Made by a program: the position numbers and the translations under genes. Positions 1-12,150 of a stretch of DNA of 64,000 bases are shown piece by piece. Within the stretch, counting starts at the first letter, position 1. The number at the start of each line of letters is the position of its first letter. Below the pieces are notes generated by a model that was given only the letters and a program-made list of their open reading frames with translations, was not told where the DNA came from and did no database searches. The stretch comes from Promerops cafer (taxonomy: Eukaryota; Chordata; Aves; Passeriformes; Nectariniidae), in the NCBI GenBank assembly GCA_013398275.1, contig VZSE01014389.1, positions 3,516,636 through 3,580,635 on the forward strand, given 5' to 3'.

Positions 1-3000
1 CTTCTGCTACAAAAGCAGGGATACATACAGGCATAAAATACAAGGCAAAAGTGGCAATAAAGAGATGTTCAGGAAGAAACAATAGTATACAGTCTGCCTT
101 TAAAGTGTATGTGCTCAGACTGTGCTGAATATTTCAACAGAACATTCCCCTTTCAGCCGGTACTATTGAGCATTTTCTTTTGCAACTGCAGTAAAGAAAA
201 CACGGTCATTCACCTTCAGAATTACCCGAAGATTTCCAACAGCTTTTTACAGACTTCCAGCCCAGCCTCTGTAAGAAACTACAAATTGCATTCCTGTACC
301 CTCTGTTTTGGGAGCAGCCTCTTAGCATCAAAGGATGCCAAAGCCAATGGACAACCATGTGGAAAATAGACAGGAAGACTTTAGTTTTGTAATCTTTTTT
401 CCAAAGTACTACAAAGAAGCCTGGGGGAGGTCAGACAAACTATTCTCTACTGTCAAAATCTAAAAATACTTCTGTATTCATCTATATATTTTAATGTATG
501 TATAATATATACAGTCACAAACTCTGTAATACGCTTCAGGCGAGCAATAAAAGTAGTAAAACAAACTGGTGTTGGTAGGAGTTTCTCATATGTGGCTTTA
601 GAAAGTAGACAACAAACAGAGGAAATTTGTGACCAAGGGTTGTTTGAACCCCTGAATATTAATAAAAGTGAATCCAGGGAGGGTTCACAAAATCATTCTC
701 AAAAAGCATCTCTCTAACCACTGCACCATCCAAAGAAGGAACATGAGGCAATGCAGAGGGCTGCTTACGCACATGCAACAGTAACGCCAACAGATGGAAA
801 TCTGCCCCAAGGCCAAGGAATGAACATTTTAATTCCTACACATTGTAGAAATAAATGTCTACTGAGCTACCAAACCTTTCCTATGGTGTATTCTTTATTT
901 GGTATGACAGCCTGATTCTCAGAAAGAAGACTAATATGACTGTGTACTGACTGAGCACTGCAAATACTAACCAGTGAAATTTGAGCAGATTTGAAAGAAC
1001 TATTTTAATTTACATGCAATTAAGGTGCAACTGTGAAAAAATGTCTTCTACTTTTTTTTTTTTTCCTCTTTTGGGCATATAACCACAAAATACAATCCAA
1101 TCCAAAATCATGCCAAGGGAGATGTACTATAACATTTTCCTTTAAAAAAAGAATAGCCAGGAACTGTTGTGTAGAATCTAAATTAAAACTAGCAGGTACC
1201 TTGTACACTTCCTTACATCATGACATCTTGCCTATTCCCACACAAATCAATAGTACAAATAGCACCATTGCTACAGAACTACTTCAAAAGCAAAGAAAAA
1301 ATACTCTCCTTCACTGAAAATTCAGTCCAAAGACCATGCCTTTAAACTCAATTTAAAATCTCAGTTTTCAGAGCAAGACAAAATTCAGAAAGAAACATTT
1401 AATATCCATGGCTGCCACACACAACTAAAAAATCACCAGTAGCAAAAAGTCTCAAGATATCAAGTAGCTACAATCTGTAACAACTGACAAACTGGCATCA
1501 GCGCTCTTCCATACGCCAGCCAGCCACAAAGAGAGTTATAAGCAACAAATTAAGATACAATTACTCGTAATCCAATAAAAATTTAAGAAACCAGGATTTC
1601 ATGGAAAGCAGTGGAAAAAAAATGAGCCTGGTGGAATACGTTTTCCATACATATCTTAAATACCCAGCTGGTATCTGCTTTCAGTATATTGGAAATAGAA
1701 CAAGTCTTCATTGGTAAAAAAGTAATACCAAGATTGTAACAAACTAATTGCAGAGCTCTAAATTCGGTAACATATAATATAAAAATTACAATAAATCTAT
1801 GGAACATGAATAAATAATATAGAATATTTATAATACATACATATTTCATTTTATTTATTTTTCACTATTCTCTTTTTCAAATGGAAGCCCACGTTCTTCT
1901 TCCTTTCACTGTACCTACCTATGTATAAAGGACTAGTCCGCACCTTAGTCATCATTCTCTTAATTACATTTATTATATCTAACCCAAAACCAATTAGCTC
2001 TTTTAATATACACAGAGAAACTGATTCCCAGAAGAGATGTGACCTTTACTAATGTATGCTGTCATTAAGCCCAGCCACATTAATATAACACAAGTGCCGC
2101 TATTGAGAGATTTCCATTCAAAAAAATCTAAAAATAAACTGTGTTGGTAGCTATGTAGGATTATTCCCAAATTAGATGCTAGGAAAATCGAACAGTATTT
2201 TTACACATCTGTGTAAAATTCTACATTAAAAATCTTATTTCTCCATCTTTTCAGACAAAGATTATGTAAAGGTTAAAAATAAACTAGAATAATTTTGCAT
2301 TACTTCTCCTTAAGAGAGAATTATGTTTTCAGATGCTTCTCACATCCATCTCTAAATCCTGGATGAAAGAAAAGACATAACTGAAGTTATTATTATAATT
2401 TTTTTTTTCCCCAGCATCAAGAAAACTAAATTGCAAGCTAGGACAAATGCAAAATGGCATTACAGATTAGAATACAGTAACTACCTATAACGACAAGGAG
2501 TAAATGGTCCTAATCTGAAATGATGAAGCAATTTTTACCTAATGCAAATATCACAAAAGTCATTACAATGGAGAACATATTCCTTAACCCATTCTCCGAA
2601 TTATTTTAAATTTGGTGAGAACCTACTGTGCTTCTGAGAAATCCCTTTATACCCTACACTGAACTGCTCACCTGAAGACAATTAAATGGTCTTCCCTCCA
2701 TCTGTGACTAAGCTCCAGTTCTAAATGTCAGCTTAAGTAATGGAAGCATTTTTCTTTACCTATTTATTGCTAGTATTCTTGATAAAAATATATTAATATG
2801 CATTAGCAGTAAGAAAGTGAAGCTTGATTTTATTAATGCAGTTTGATGAGTACGTGCATTTGTACTCTGCTTTTCAACACTGGCCAAGAAAACAACATTT
2901 TAACATCAACAGCTTTTGAATTTAGTTGAAAAGGCAGAGCGGATACACTCTTCCTGTTCAAGCTATTTGTATTGTAATATAATGGATTCTAAGGAACAAT

Positions 3001-5475
3001 CAGTGGCCTCTGGTACTTTATTTCACAGACCCACGTCTATGCCATTTTCAGGCTTTATTCCTTTTAAACATATAAGCTACTCTACTAACTGCAAAATATT
3101 TTCCAATTCTTGACTACTGTATTGCATTTAATGACTTCAGTATGTAGAGAGGTTTAGCAACAAATTAGTATACCAACAGTGCATTATTACAAAGAGTGAG
3201 AATAAATAATACATTATTCTTTTTGTGAAATCAATTCTTTATTCCAGATCTCTCAGACTGGATAAGGCTAGTTAAAATAGTTTGCATGTATCCACATGAT
3301 TATGAAGTCTAACAGGCATCTAGGGGATACTGATTATGGAAGTCTAACAGGCATCTAGGTCTGTTCATATAATAGGTCATTTCTTTTTACAGAAATAGAG
3401 GTAGCAGTGTACTTACATCAGGACCCAAATAAAATTCCAGCTCCCATATTCAGCTTCCAAATTAACCAGGGTCGGTGCTGGACCTCTAATTTTATGCATC
3501 ACCTGAATTATATGCCATTTCTTTTATTCTGTTCTACTTAAAACTTCCCCAAGTTCCTTCCTTTTCCCCTTTTTACACTGGCCTTCCTTCATTCACTCTA
3601 ATCAAGAAAGTCTTTTTAGTCCCCTTATTATCCCACAGCGGATTCACCTCATTCGTCCTATATTCCATGGAAAGAAGGGACTTTTGCCTTATGTTACCTT
3701 ATTTTACACCTAATATTGCTTTAAAACTACATTCTTTCTGCAGCAGTAACAGAAATTTTCATTATAATATAAGCCATCCCTATTCCCAGGGACCGAGAGG
3801 ACTCCAGCCATTTCCAGAATATACTTTTCAGTTTGTCAGCCTTCACTTGTAAATGAGATGGCTCACAGTTACACAACGTGAACTTGTTTAACAAGAGCTG
3901 AAAATTTGTCTTAGATATCAAATCTGCTGCTTCAGACAAAACCTGGAATTCATCAGAAATATACCATCATGTTCTAGGGAAAGTACAATACCCCATACCA
4001 GATGTAATCTGTATTTGACTAACTCAACAGGAATGATATCTTATCCTGCAGACCAGCAGCATTATCTGTTTCAACACCCCTTACACTTCAATTTCTGAAT
4101 TTTCTGCATATTATAGGCAGTAACAAATAATATTTCTGTTCCACTAAAGATGAGGTTTATAAGGAGAAAAAAAAAATTGAATTTTTAATTGTCTAATCAC
4201 AGACCTCTAAATCTTGAGGTTAGAATAGTCACGTGATAAAGTATAATAAACATTAAAACCAGCTGCAAAAACAACAAATCTCCTTTAGAAATATTCTTCA
4301 GAGTATTCCCTGACATGCAAATTTATCAATAAAATCCTAACATTTGGTTATAGAATTAATGAAAATACATTAACATTACGAATTTTTTTTTTCTGACCAT
4401 AATGATCATAATGAACACTACTTAATAGAATTTGAATTCCATTACAGAAGACACGCCAGACAAAAAAGAGAGGGCAAACACAGGTATTGAGTCCAACAAC
4501 TACAGCAAAAGAGGCAACACAATGAATTTTTGCTACTAGAAGAACCCACAGAATCTTGTAACGCTATTGAAAATTGGCTCTGTTGAATCAGCTCTAGTTA
4601 CATTCTGGTCTGAATTTTCCTGAGCTTGCAGACCTTTCACCACTGCTGTGTAGAGCACATACCAATTACCCTATTTTATTTCTAAGCCAAAATTCTTGAA
4701 TGTATACAACTATCTGATAAAAAAAGCATGAGTGGTATTTGCATGTAGCAACCCAGCCACTCCTTCAGTTAAAAAAGACTCCTAGGAATCTCCTGAAAAA
4801 ATTGTGTTTGAAACATCATTAGGAAAATACAGTGTTATAAAATTAATTTTTGTCAGCTACTGCTGGTAAACATCTCACACCATTTCTGGTTAGAAACTAT
4901 CAATTCTGTTTATTTTTTTTTTTTTCCAGCTACACACCAACTTTTATAAATCCCAGTAAATAGCAATTACACAACAGAATGAAACACAACCTATTTCTAA
5001 CCACATTTTCATGAAGCAAGGAAATGCTGGACCCGAAAAGAAAGATCACACCCCCCTAAAAATATTAATGTGCATTACTAGAATATTAAATACTCTTTTC
5101 TATGGTACAGCAATAGTAAAGTGAGTCCTTTTTCTCTGACATGTTCTTACCCTTATCGTGTGTGTATATATGTTAGCATACAAGAACAGCAGCTACATTT
5201 AATATTCAAGCTTTGTTCTACCAATCAGAAGTGAAGTTTAAGTCCTCTCAGAGGTGGATACTGCAACCCATTTCTATAGAATCCAAACACCCCCTACATA
5301 AAATCAGCAAAACCTTAAAAGTTCCTGATGCCTTCCAAAGAGAAAGGTAGGAAGATAAGAAATATTAAACATATGAAAAAAGAAATCCTGGCTAGGTAAC
5401 AAAGATTATGAAAAAAGATTAGACCTCAAATCTGGGTTGTTATCCATTAGAAACACTGAGTAAATTGGTACTCAC
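1..5475 (-). other. UTRN: UTRN intron 69eq (partial)
   Basis: This is 5.5 kb of AT-rich intron downstream of exon 69eq. I searched the minus strand for the next exon (expected to encode TTSGEDVRDF...) and did not find it. The content seen is a 34-bp tandem duplication at about 3297-3360 and short homopolymers. No transposon remnant was recognised. Confidence 0.8.
3297..3360. repeat. 34-bp tandem duplication
   Basis: Two adjacent copies begin TGATTATG at 3297 and 3331 and share AAGTCTAACAGGCATCTAGG. The second has one extra G (TATGGAAG versus TATGAAG). The copies are nearly identical, so the duplication is probably recent. Confidence 0.88.
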
Positions 5476-5587
5476 AGGTATACAATACTCCACCATTGGA
5501 TAATGCAATTTATGCCCCTTTGCTGTACGGCCAGAAAAGAAACAGCTCTGACAGACATCATAGTTGAAATGTTTTAAGCTCCGGTAC
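5476..5587 (-). CDS. UTRN: UTRN exon 69eq: second half of the ZZ zinc finger
   Basis: The 112-nt exon matches the dystrophin exon 69 length. It encodes (R)YRSLKHFNYDVCQSCFFSG, then RTAKGHKLHYPMVEYCIP. CQSC and the GHKLH histidines complete the zinc ligands begun in exon 68eq. The acceptor is GTCCCCACAG|GTACC and the donor is CCT|GTGAGT. The exon starts with the last base of the split Arg codon and ends in phase 0. The next expected exon (TTSGEDVRDF in the family) lies below position 1. Confidence 0.97.
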
Positions 5588-7982
5588 CTGTGGGGACATA
5601 AAACAAAGTGATTAGAGGTTTATTTCTAATTAAGCCTCACAAAGCAAATTACGCTCTGAAATGGGTCACCTGCTTTTCAGCAGTAGCAACACAAGGACAC
5701 TGAGTTTGTTGAGATTAGTTCAGAAAGAACTTTGAAGTGAGTGAGTGTGCACAACCAGAATGTGGCGCAGCCAATACTCATCATGGCTGCAGGCCCAGGG
5801 ACACCAGTGCCACTGCAGCAGCTGCAGGGGACACAGGAAACCTGCAGCTCTCCTAGTCCACAGAACCTTCCTACACTACACACCTCACTGAGTATTTAAA
5901 ATGTCTCCATATCAATACAGAGAGCCATTGTCAATCACCTGCTGCCCAAGTAGCTCTAATGCAGAAAATCTTACAGGCATCAGCTTCATTGATGGACTGG
6001 GAAGAATTTATAATTTTAAAGTTTTTACTGACTTTAAACTATACTGCTTTAGTTTTTCTTTTCCTTTATTTATTATTCATGTGTTATCTCAAAGAAGTTT
6101 ATAAACCAGTTTTATTTTAGTTTTTACATTCAACAGTTAAATTAAAGGTTTATAAATAATTTTGATGCTCACAAATTCTACACACATTTCAGAAAATTAA
6201 ATTGTCAAGGATTCATGAATTGTAAGAATAATTTAAAATTCAGTTAAAAGTATACAATGATTTGTTTACTTTGTTTTTTTTTTTAAAAAGAGTGTATGTA
6301 TAAATAGGGTAACAAACTTCTACAGTATCCCTTGTACTAAATGTAATCACTGGGAGCGTGATTTATTTCTTTATTTAGACTAACATCAATTCAATTCCAG
6401 ATTCCACCCACTGTTTCTATGCTGTGGTTGTTCTGACTGGATGAGGTTATCTCATTTGTATGAAACTAAAATGAGCTAACTGAAACAAATTGAATAGCTA
6501 CTGAATAGTTAAAGTTTAAATTAAATTGCTTCCCGAGAGCAGTTTTCAGTACCCATCCACATTTTTCCCCTGTTGAGTTTTATGTTTTGTTTTGAAGAGA
6601 ATATGTGTCTATAAATGTAAAGGTTCACTTTAAAAGATGCTGATCCAACTTGTTTATAATCTTTTCTCAGAGCCTGTGCATTAAATGGCTACATTTACCT
6701 TCTGCTAAGATGCTAGATGCTTTTGTTGTTGCAGATCTCTAACTTCATTGTAGAAATTATTTAGAAAGACCCATTCTAAATGGATCTTTGTCTTCTTTTC
6801 TGTCTCTCTGCCCTCCTACACATTGTACAACTTAGAGAACTATAACATAACTGAGCTAGAGCTTTGTCACCTTATGCTTCCTTATCATAAAGGCAGGAAC
6901 ACTTAGAGAATTTCATCTCCTCTTAAGATAGGCGACAAAGTTCGATCAGATTATTACTTTTTCAAATACTCACCTACCTATATTTATAATAAAAAAAGAG
7001 AAAGAGGGTTGCTAGTTCAATCCTGTAAGATTGACTAAAGCCAGAGTTCCTAAAACCAGGCAAGATGAATCTGACCTCAGGATTCATATTATTATCCTTT
7101 AAAATAACAGAAAGATGGAGAAGAGAAAGCACAATGAACAAAAATTACTCATCTGCCTAGATACCTAAAGAAAAATCTTAGAAGCACTGACATGATAGAC
7201 TGCTTTATATTTTTCCTAGATAATACATTAGACTCCATGACCACAGTAGAGGAAAAAGCCAGCTATGCTAACCTCTACCTCTAGCCTCTGCTGCAGATTT
7301 TGGAGATGGGGGTTTCATCACTTTATACACTGGAGCAATCAATTTACAAATGCATGTTAGTTGTAGCAATACTTTCTAAGGGTTTCAACTACAGTTTAGG
7401 AGAATAACATGGAGAATATTCCCCATGTAACATTTTCGTTTTGAATTCACGCCTTTCTTTGAAAAGACAAAAGTTAGATTATGTTCAGGGACATAGACAG
7501 GGACTTTGCAAGTCTCATCACAGCAACATATCAGTGTTTGCTTTAAGCAAGGAAAGATTGATGTTGAGGGGTGTTTTATACTGCCTGGCATAAGTTAGTT
7601 TCCAAAGGCATATGCAGGAGAGCAGACAGACAGTCTACGTTTTTTCTTACTGATCACCTCCTTTTGATCTTGTGCTTACAGAACACATGGGGTGCATTTA
7701 TACTTCATTTGCCATCTCCTGGATCCACCAATCCAAAAACATCTGATGACAGCCCACCCTGTGCCTCTGTCAGCCACAGGACAACTGGGTGTCTAACAGT
7801 GGCACTGCATGAGCCAGAACTGCACTGGCTCAGGCCACACTGTGGCCTTACTGTGGGTGGCAGATCCCATCTTAAAGAAGGAAAACAGTGGAAAAACAGA
7901 CAAGAAAGAACTTCATTTGCTGGAAGTCTTAAAAATGTGGATATTTTCAGAGAAACATTGCACCTAACGCCTCTCCTCTTAC
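5588..7982 (-). other. UTRN: UTRN intron 68eq (splits the ZZ domain)
   Basis: This 2.4-kb intron is AT-rich apart from a short GC-richer patch at about 5760-5860 (CTGCAG-rich). No element was identified. Confidence 0.85.
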
Positions 7983-8149
7983 CTAAATCCAACAATTGGA
8001 CACTCTTTACAGATGTTGCACTTGGCCTGATGTTTTGCTGTTTCTGCAGCTGCCACACGGTGTAGAACTGGTAACCACACCATAGACTGTGGTTCTAAGC
8101 GCATCCAATCTATAAATTGTTTTACAGTTATTTCTGGCTTATTGTGGTT
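7983..8149 (-). CDS. UTRN: UTRN exon 68eq: end of EF region, start of ZZ zinc finger
   Basis: The 167-nt exon matches the dystrophin exon 68 length. It encodes NHNKPEITVKQFIDWMRLEP, then QSMVWLPVLHRVAAAETAKH, then QAKCNICKECPIVGF and the start of Arg. The first part ends the EF-hand-like region (FIDWMxLEPQSMVWLP). CNICKEC provides the first zinc-binding cysteines of the ZZ domain, which stabilises binding to beta-dystroglycan. The acceptor is TCTCTCCACAG|AAC and the donor is TAG|GTAAGA. Confidence 0.98.
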
Positions 8150-10533
8150 CTGTGGAGAGAAAAAACCCACATCCAAATTAAAAAACAAAACCAAAATAAA
8201 ACAACAGACACTCACAAGTAGGTTTTCCTTAGAATTCTATGGAAAAAAGACCCCAATAAACCCGCATGAATTCTTTCCATGACAGTTTAATCTAAAACCA
8301 TTGACAGAATACAAGAAATAACCACAATGAAAATGAAAATATAGACAACAAGTTAAGTCAGTAAGACTTTAGAAGACTAAACAGCTGTGATAAAGTAGAC
8401 AGATGGTAACAAAGATGGAAGATATAGAAAAGAAGTAACAGACTGTGCAGTAAAGCTGTCTTTCAACTGAAAGTACTTGAAAAGTAAGTATGAGCATGAA
8501 AGGGAAGCACACTCTGCAGCTCAGAAATACTGAAGACATGGTTGTCTTCTGAGTTAAGATTGATGACAAAATGCTAAAAGTCAGTAGTTTCCCTGTGTGT
8601 ACTGATTGTGCCAAGACTCATCAATTTTTACTGTGTTCTAAGCCCAAGGTGTTCTTTCTAGTTAGCACATTAAATATAACACACGCACACAACAAACAAA
8701 CATGCAAAGAACAAGAAAGGAATCTGCCATTTATAGCCAGTCACTGCATGAATATAGCAGAGCTAATATATTAACATGATTGTTTTAAGAAGCAAGCAAA
8801 CACACTTCCACATTTTCTTTAAGTTGTAACCACTAGAGGAGCCTAGCTACAGAGGTATTTTATTCATCAACTTTGTCAGCAATAACAACAGAGGTCATAC
8901 TTCTGAGCTCAATGGAAGCAATAAAATAAAGCTTAAAATGAAAGTTATTCTTAAATGGTAACACATGATGGAAAGCAATGCTAGGATTCTTAACCTATTC
9001 ATGGTCCAAGTTCATTTTGGGCAGTAAGAGGGAGAAGTATGAAAGAAAAAAAACTGTGTTTCTTCCTTACCAACAAAACTTGTTTTCACTGGGCTGAGAT
9101 AACTGACATGCAGCTGCACATTTTCTCTATGCTCTCCTAATGACCAGGGACTGAACCTGAACTACTCACGAGAGATGAGGGATTCAACTTCATTATCAGT
9201 ATAATTGTAATAACACATCAAGTATTTAAACACTATCTTGCTAGTACCCTCCACCCATAATTGAATAGCATGGGAGATGGAGTAGATCTTTGAGGGACAT
9301 AAAGGTCATTCCTCTGTCACACAGAAAGTCTGCGAATAATAAATTAATAATTTATTTCAGTATGACTCAAACCACTCAAGGCCTGTGATAGATAAGTCAA
9401 GCACCATCCCTTATCGTCTAAAGCAGCAATGTTAAAACATCAGGGGAAGCTTTACATGGTTAATTGGTCAAACCAACTTCCATAAGTATCTACCAAATTA
9501 TTCATGACCTGGACAAACACTCTTCCAATCCCAATCGCCTGCATCCAGAAATGAATCTAACAGTTCTGGAAAAAAGCCAGCACAATAGCATTTTTCAAAG
9601 AATTGGACAAAAATGTAGAAATCTCTATGAAAGAATAGCAAAAGAAAATTCTCTGAAAGTTCACTAAAATCTTTACTGTTCAATTCAATAAAATCAGAAA
9701 TATCCAAGTCAGTAATTTTATATAAGCCATGGTGTATTTTTAATCCATATACAATTTCTGACAGTGCTCAGATCAGCTGCTTTCACAAAAATAATGCACT
9801 GAAGCAGTATGGCTATCACTAGCTAACATTTGGAGCCTTAGGCATCCTTGAAAAAGTCAGAGTTCGTGGTGTTCCATTACAACATTCTGTTTTTAATTCT
9901 CATCTTCTTTAAACAGACAGACACTCCTTGCAGCCTTATTAACCCCCTGCATGTAGTGTGGAGCTTCACAGCAGGCTGCAAGAGCTTTATTCCATGTTCT
10001 GATCTGCTGCATAAAGGCTCCCAATATAAAAAAGACTAAGCTTGAAGTTTCATGCAACTGCAAGGTATTTTGTCAGTAACATAATGCTAAATAATTTCCT
10101 GGCGCGCAAGATCAAAACTTACTATCAACATAATTTTCTTGTTCTGTTGAGATCATGCCTTATGCCAGCTGGAAAAAGCATGTTGTTCTCACAGCATCAG
10201 GTTGCTTTGAACAATGCAAAGCAGGATAACTGTTACGAAATTTTTAACAGCTTTTAGACCGGCAAACACTGTCAGAATCATGAAGATTTATATATTCTTT
10301 TGGCTAAACATAATCTGTTTGATCCTCTCCTAAACTATAAACCATCTTTCACAGCTGCTTTTTCACATGAATTTCCCATACTTAGGTGCAGGAGAATATT
10401 CATTTCTGTTCAAAACTCAGGGGATGTTTTTATATTCCTGTCTTCTTTTTACATCAGCATGTGTAAATGAATCTGTAAACTTAAGAGAGAGTTTGGTTTT
10501 GTTTTGTTCTTCACATGAAGGTCTTTATCCTAC
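8150..10533 (-). other. UTRN: UTRN intron 67eq
   Basis: This 2.4-kb AT-rich intron has no transposon or repeat I recognise. Short frames at 9464-10257 show no domain. Confidence 0.85.
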
Positions 10534-10691
10534 CTGCTGGAAGCAGCTGCGCACACTGGGTTCAATGTTGCTGCCACCAAAGGCTGCCACTTCCCCAAGC
10601 TGTCGCGGGATCTGGATAGCATCGTGAAGAAGGAGGCCCAGCTGCCTCTGGTCACACATTTCTGTAGGGCCTGCCACCTCCTTGAAGAGGT
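10534..10691 (-). CDS. UTRN: UTRN exon 67eq: second EF-hand-like unit
   Basis: The 158-nt exon matches the dystrophin exon 67 length. It encodes (Y)[19 protein letters not shown], then [20 protein letters not shown] and [28 protein letters not shown] is utrophin-like (dystrophin has VASSTGFCDQRRLG), and the rest is nearly invariant in the family. The acceptor is GATGTTGCAG|ACC and the donor is CAG|GTAGGA. It enters by completing the Tyr codon and leaves in phase 0. Confidence 0.98.
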
Positions 10692-10899
10692 CTGCAACAT
10701 CAACAAAAGACACCATCTCGTTCCATTTCCATGTACACCTCCTTTCATTCAGTAATGCTGCAGCTCAAGCATTTAATTTCTGTATTATTGTCATGGTTAC
10801 AAATGGTCACTGTCCTATTTACAAGAGTTTACCTTCATCTAATCTTGATTCATATTCATACAAATGAGAAAAATAAGGCCAAATAAATGAAGCTATTCT

Positions 10900-12150
10900 T
10901 ATGGTACATAGTGGACAGGAAGGTGATTTGAGGCAGCACAGCTTCACCAGCAAAAATTCCTGCCTGACAAACCTAATGACCTATGACAGAGTGACTGCAT
11001 TAGTAGACAGGGGCATGACTATAGATGTCGCCTCTCTGGACTTCTGTAAGGCTTGTGACACAGTCCCCCACAACATCCTTCTCTCCAAATTCAAGAGAGA
11101 TGGATTCGATCGGTGGACTGTTAGATGGATAAGGAATTGTTTGGATGTGGCCAACAAGAGGGTAGTGGTCAACAGCTCAGAGTCCCGATGGACAACAATG
11201 ACAAGTGATGTCCCTCAAGGGACATCCCTATTGGGACCAGTGTTAATATCTTCATTAATAAAACAGATCAAGGGATCGAGTGCACTCTCTGCAGGTCTGC
11301 AAGTGACACTAAGCTGAGTGGTGTGGCTGACACACCTGGACGATGGGGTGCCATCCACACCTGGACAAGCACAAGAAGTGGGCCCCTGGGAACCTCATGG
11401 GGTTCAACAAGGCCAAGTGCAAGGTGCTGCACCTGGGTCAGGGCAACCCCCAGTATCAGCTCAGGCTGGGGGATGAAAGGAGTGACAGCAGCCCTGTAGA
11501 GAAGGACTTGGGGGTGCTGGTAGATGAAAAGCTGGACAGCCCATAAAGTCAACCGTATCCTGGGCTGCATCAGAAGCAGTATGGCCAGCAGCCTGAGGGA
11601 ATTGATTCTGCACACACTGCTCTTGTGAGACCCCACCTGGAGTACTGAGTGCATCTCTGGGGTCCCCAGCACAGAAAAGACATGGAGCTGTTAGAGCAGA
11701 TCCAGAAAAAGGCTAAAAAACTCATCATAGGAGAGATGTTCCATCACTCTGAAGAAAGGCTGAGAGAGTTGGGGTTGTTCAGCCTGAAGACTCCAGGGAG
11801 ACCTTATTGTGGCTTTTCAGTACTCAAAGGGGACTTACAAGAAAGCTGGGAACAAAGCCTTTAGCAGGGCCTGTTGGAATAGGACAAGTAGTAAAGGTTT
11901 TAACCTAAAAGAAGGTAGATTTAGACTAGTTAATAAGAATGAAATTTGTTACAATGAGGGTAGCCAAACACTAGAACAAGTTGCCCAGAGAGGTGGTAGA
12001 TGTTCTATCCCTGGAAACAGTTCAGGCCAGATTCGACAGGGCTCTGAACAACCTGATCCAGCTGAAGATTACTCTGCTCATTGCAAGGTGGCTGGTCTAG
12101 ACTACCTTTTAAAGCCCCTTCCAAACCAAACTATTCTATAATTCCATGAA
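10900..12150 (+). mobile_element. CR1 retrotransposon, partial ORF2 plus 3' UTR
   Basis: The element begins within the reverse transcriptase domain and runs to a 3' UTR ending CCAAACCAAACTATTCTATA, then ATTCCATGAA. This matches the CR1 terminus with its ATTCTATG-type tail. Coding remnants appear in order with frame changes: a reverse transcriptase core, AKCKVLHLGQGNPQYQLRLG, LGVLVDEKL, LWGPQHRKDMELLEQIQKKA, and EERLRELGLFSL. It is 5'-truncated and the most complete CR1 copy here. Its orientation is antisense to UTRN. Confidence 0.93.
10904..11860 (+). pseudogene. Broken CR1 reverse transcriptase (ORF2 remnant)
   Basis: Recognisable reverse transcriptase blocks are SCLTNLMTYDRVTALVDRG, DVASLDFCKACDTVPHNILL (a FDTVPHDIL-like block) and TSDVPQGTSLLGPVL. 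The catalytic (F/Y)ADD region reads as ASDTKLSG, with Ser in place of the first Asp. The frame shifts near 11265 and again around 11345. A deletion or shift follows LVDEKLDSP (about 11545), and stops are present. It cannot produce an active enzyme. The fragment lacks the endonuclease domain because of 5' truncation. Confidence 0.85.

Noticed and set aside
1..5475. Search for the next exon (70eq)
   Set aside because: No minus-strand stretch encodes the expected TTSGEDVRDF segment with proper splice sites, so the exon is taken to lie outside the window.
7571..8065. 164-codon open frame on the + strand
   Set aside because: It overlaps exon 68eq on the opposite strand and extends into intron. 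It has no recognisable domain and is explained as antisense shadow plus chance.
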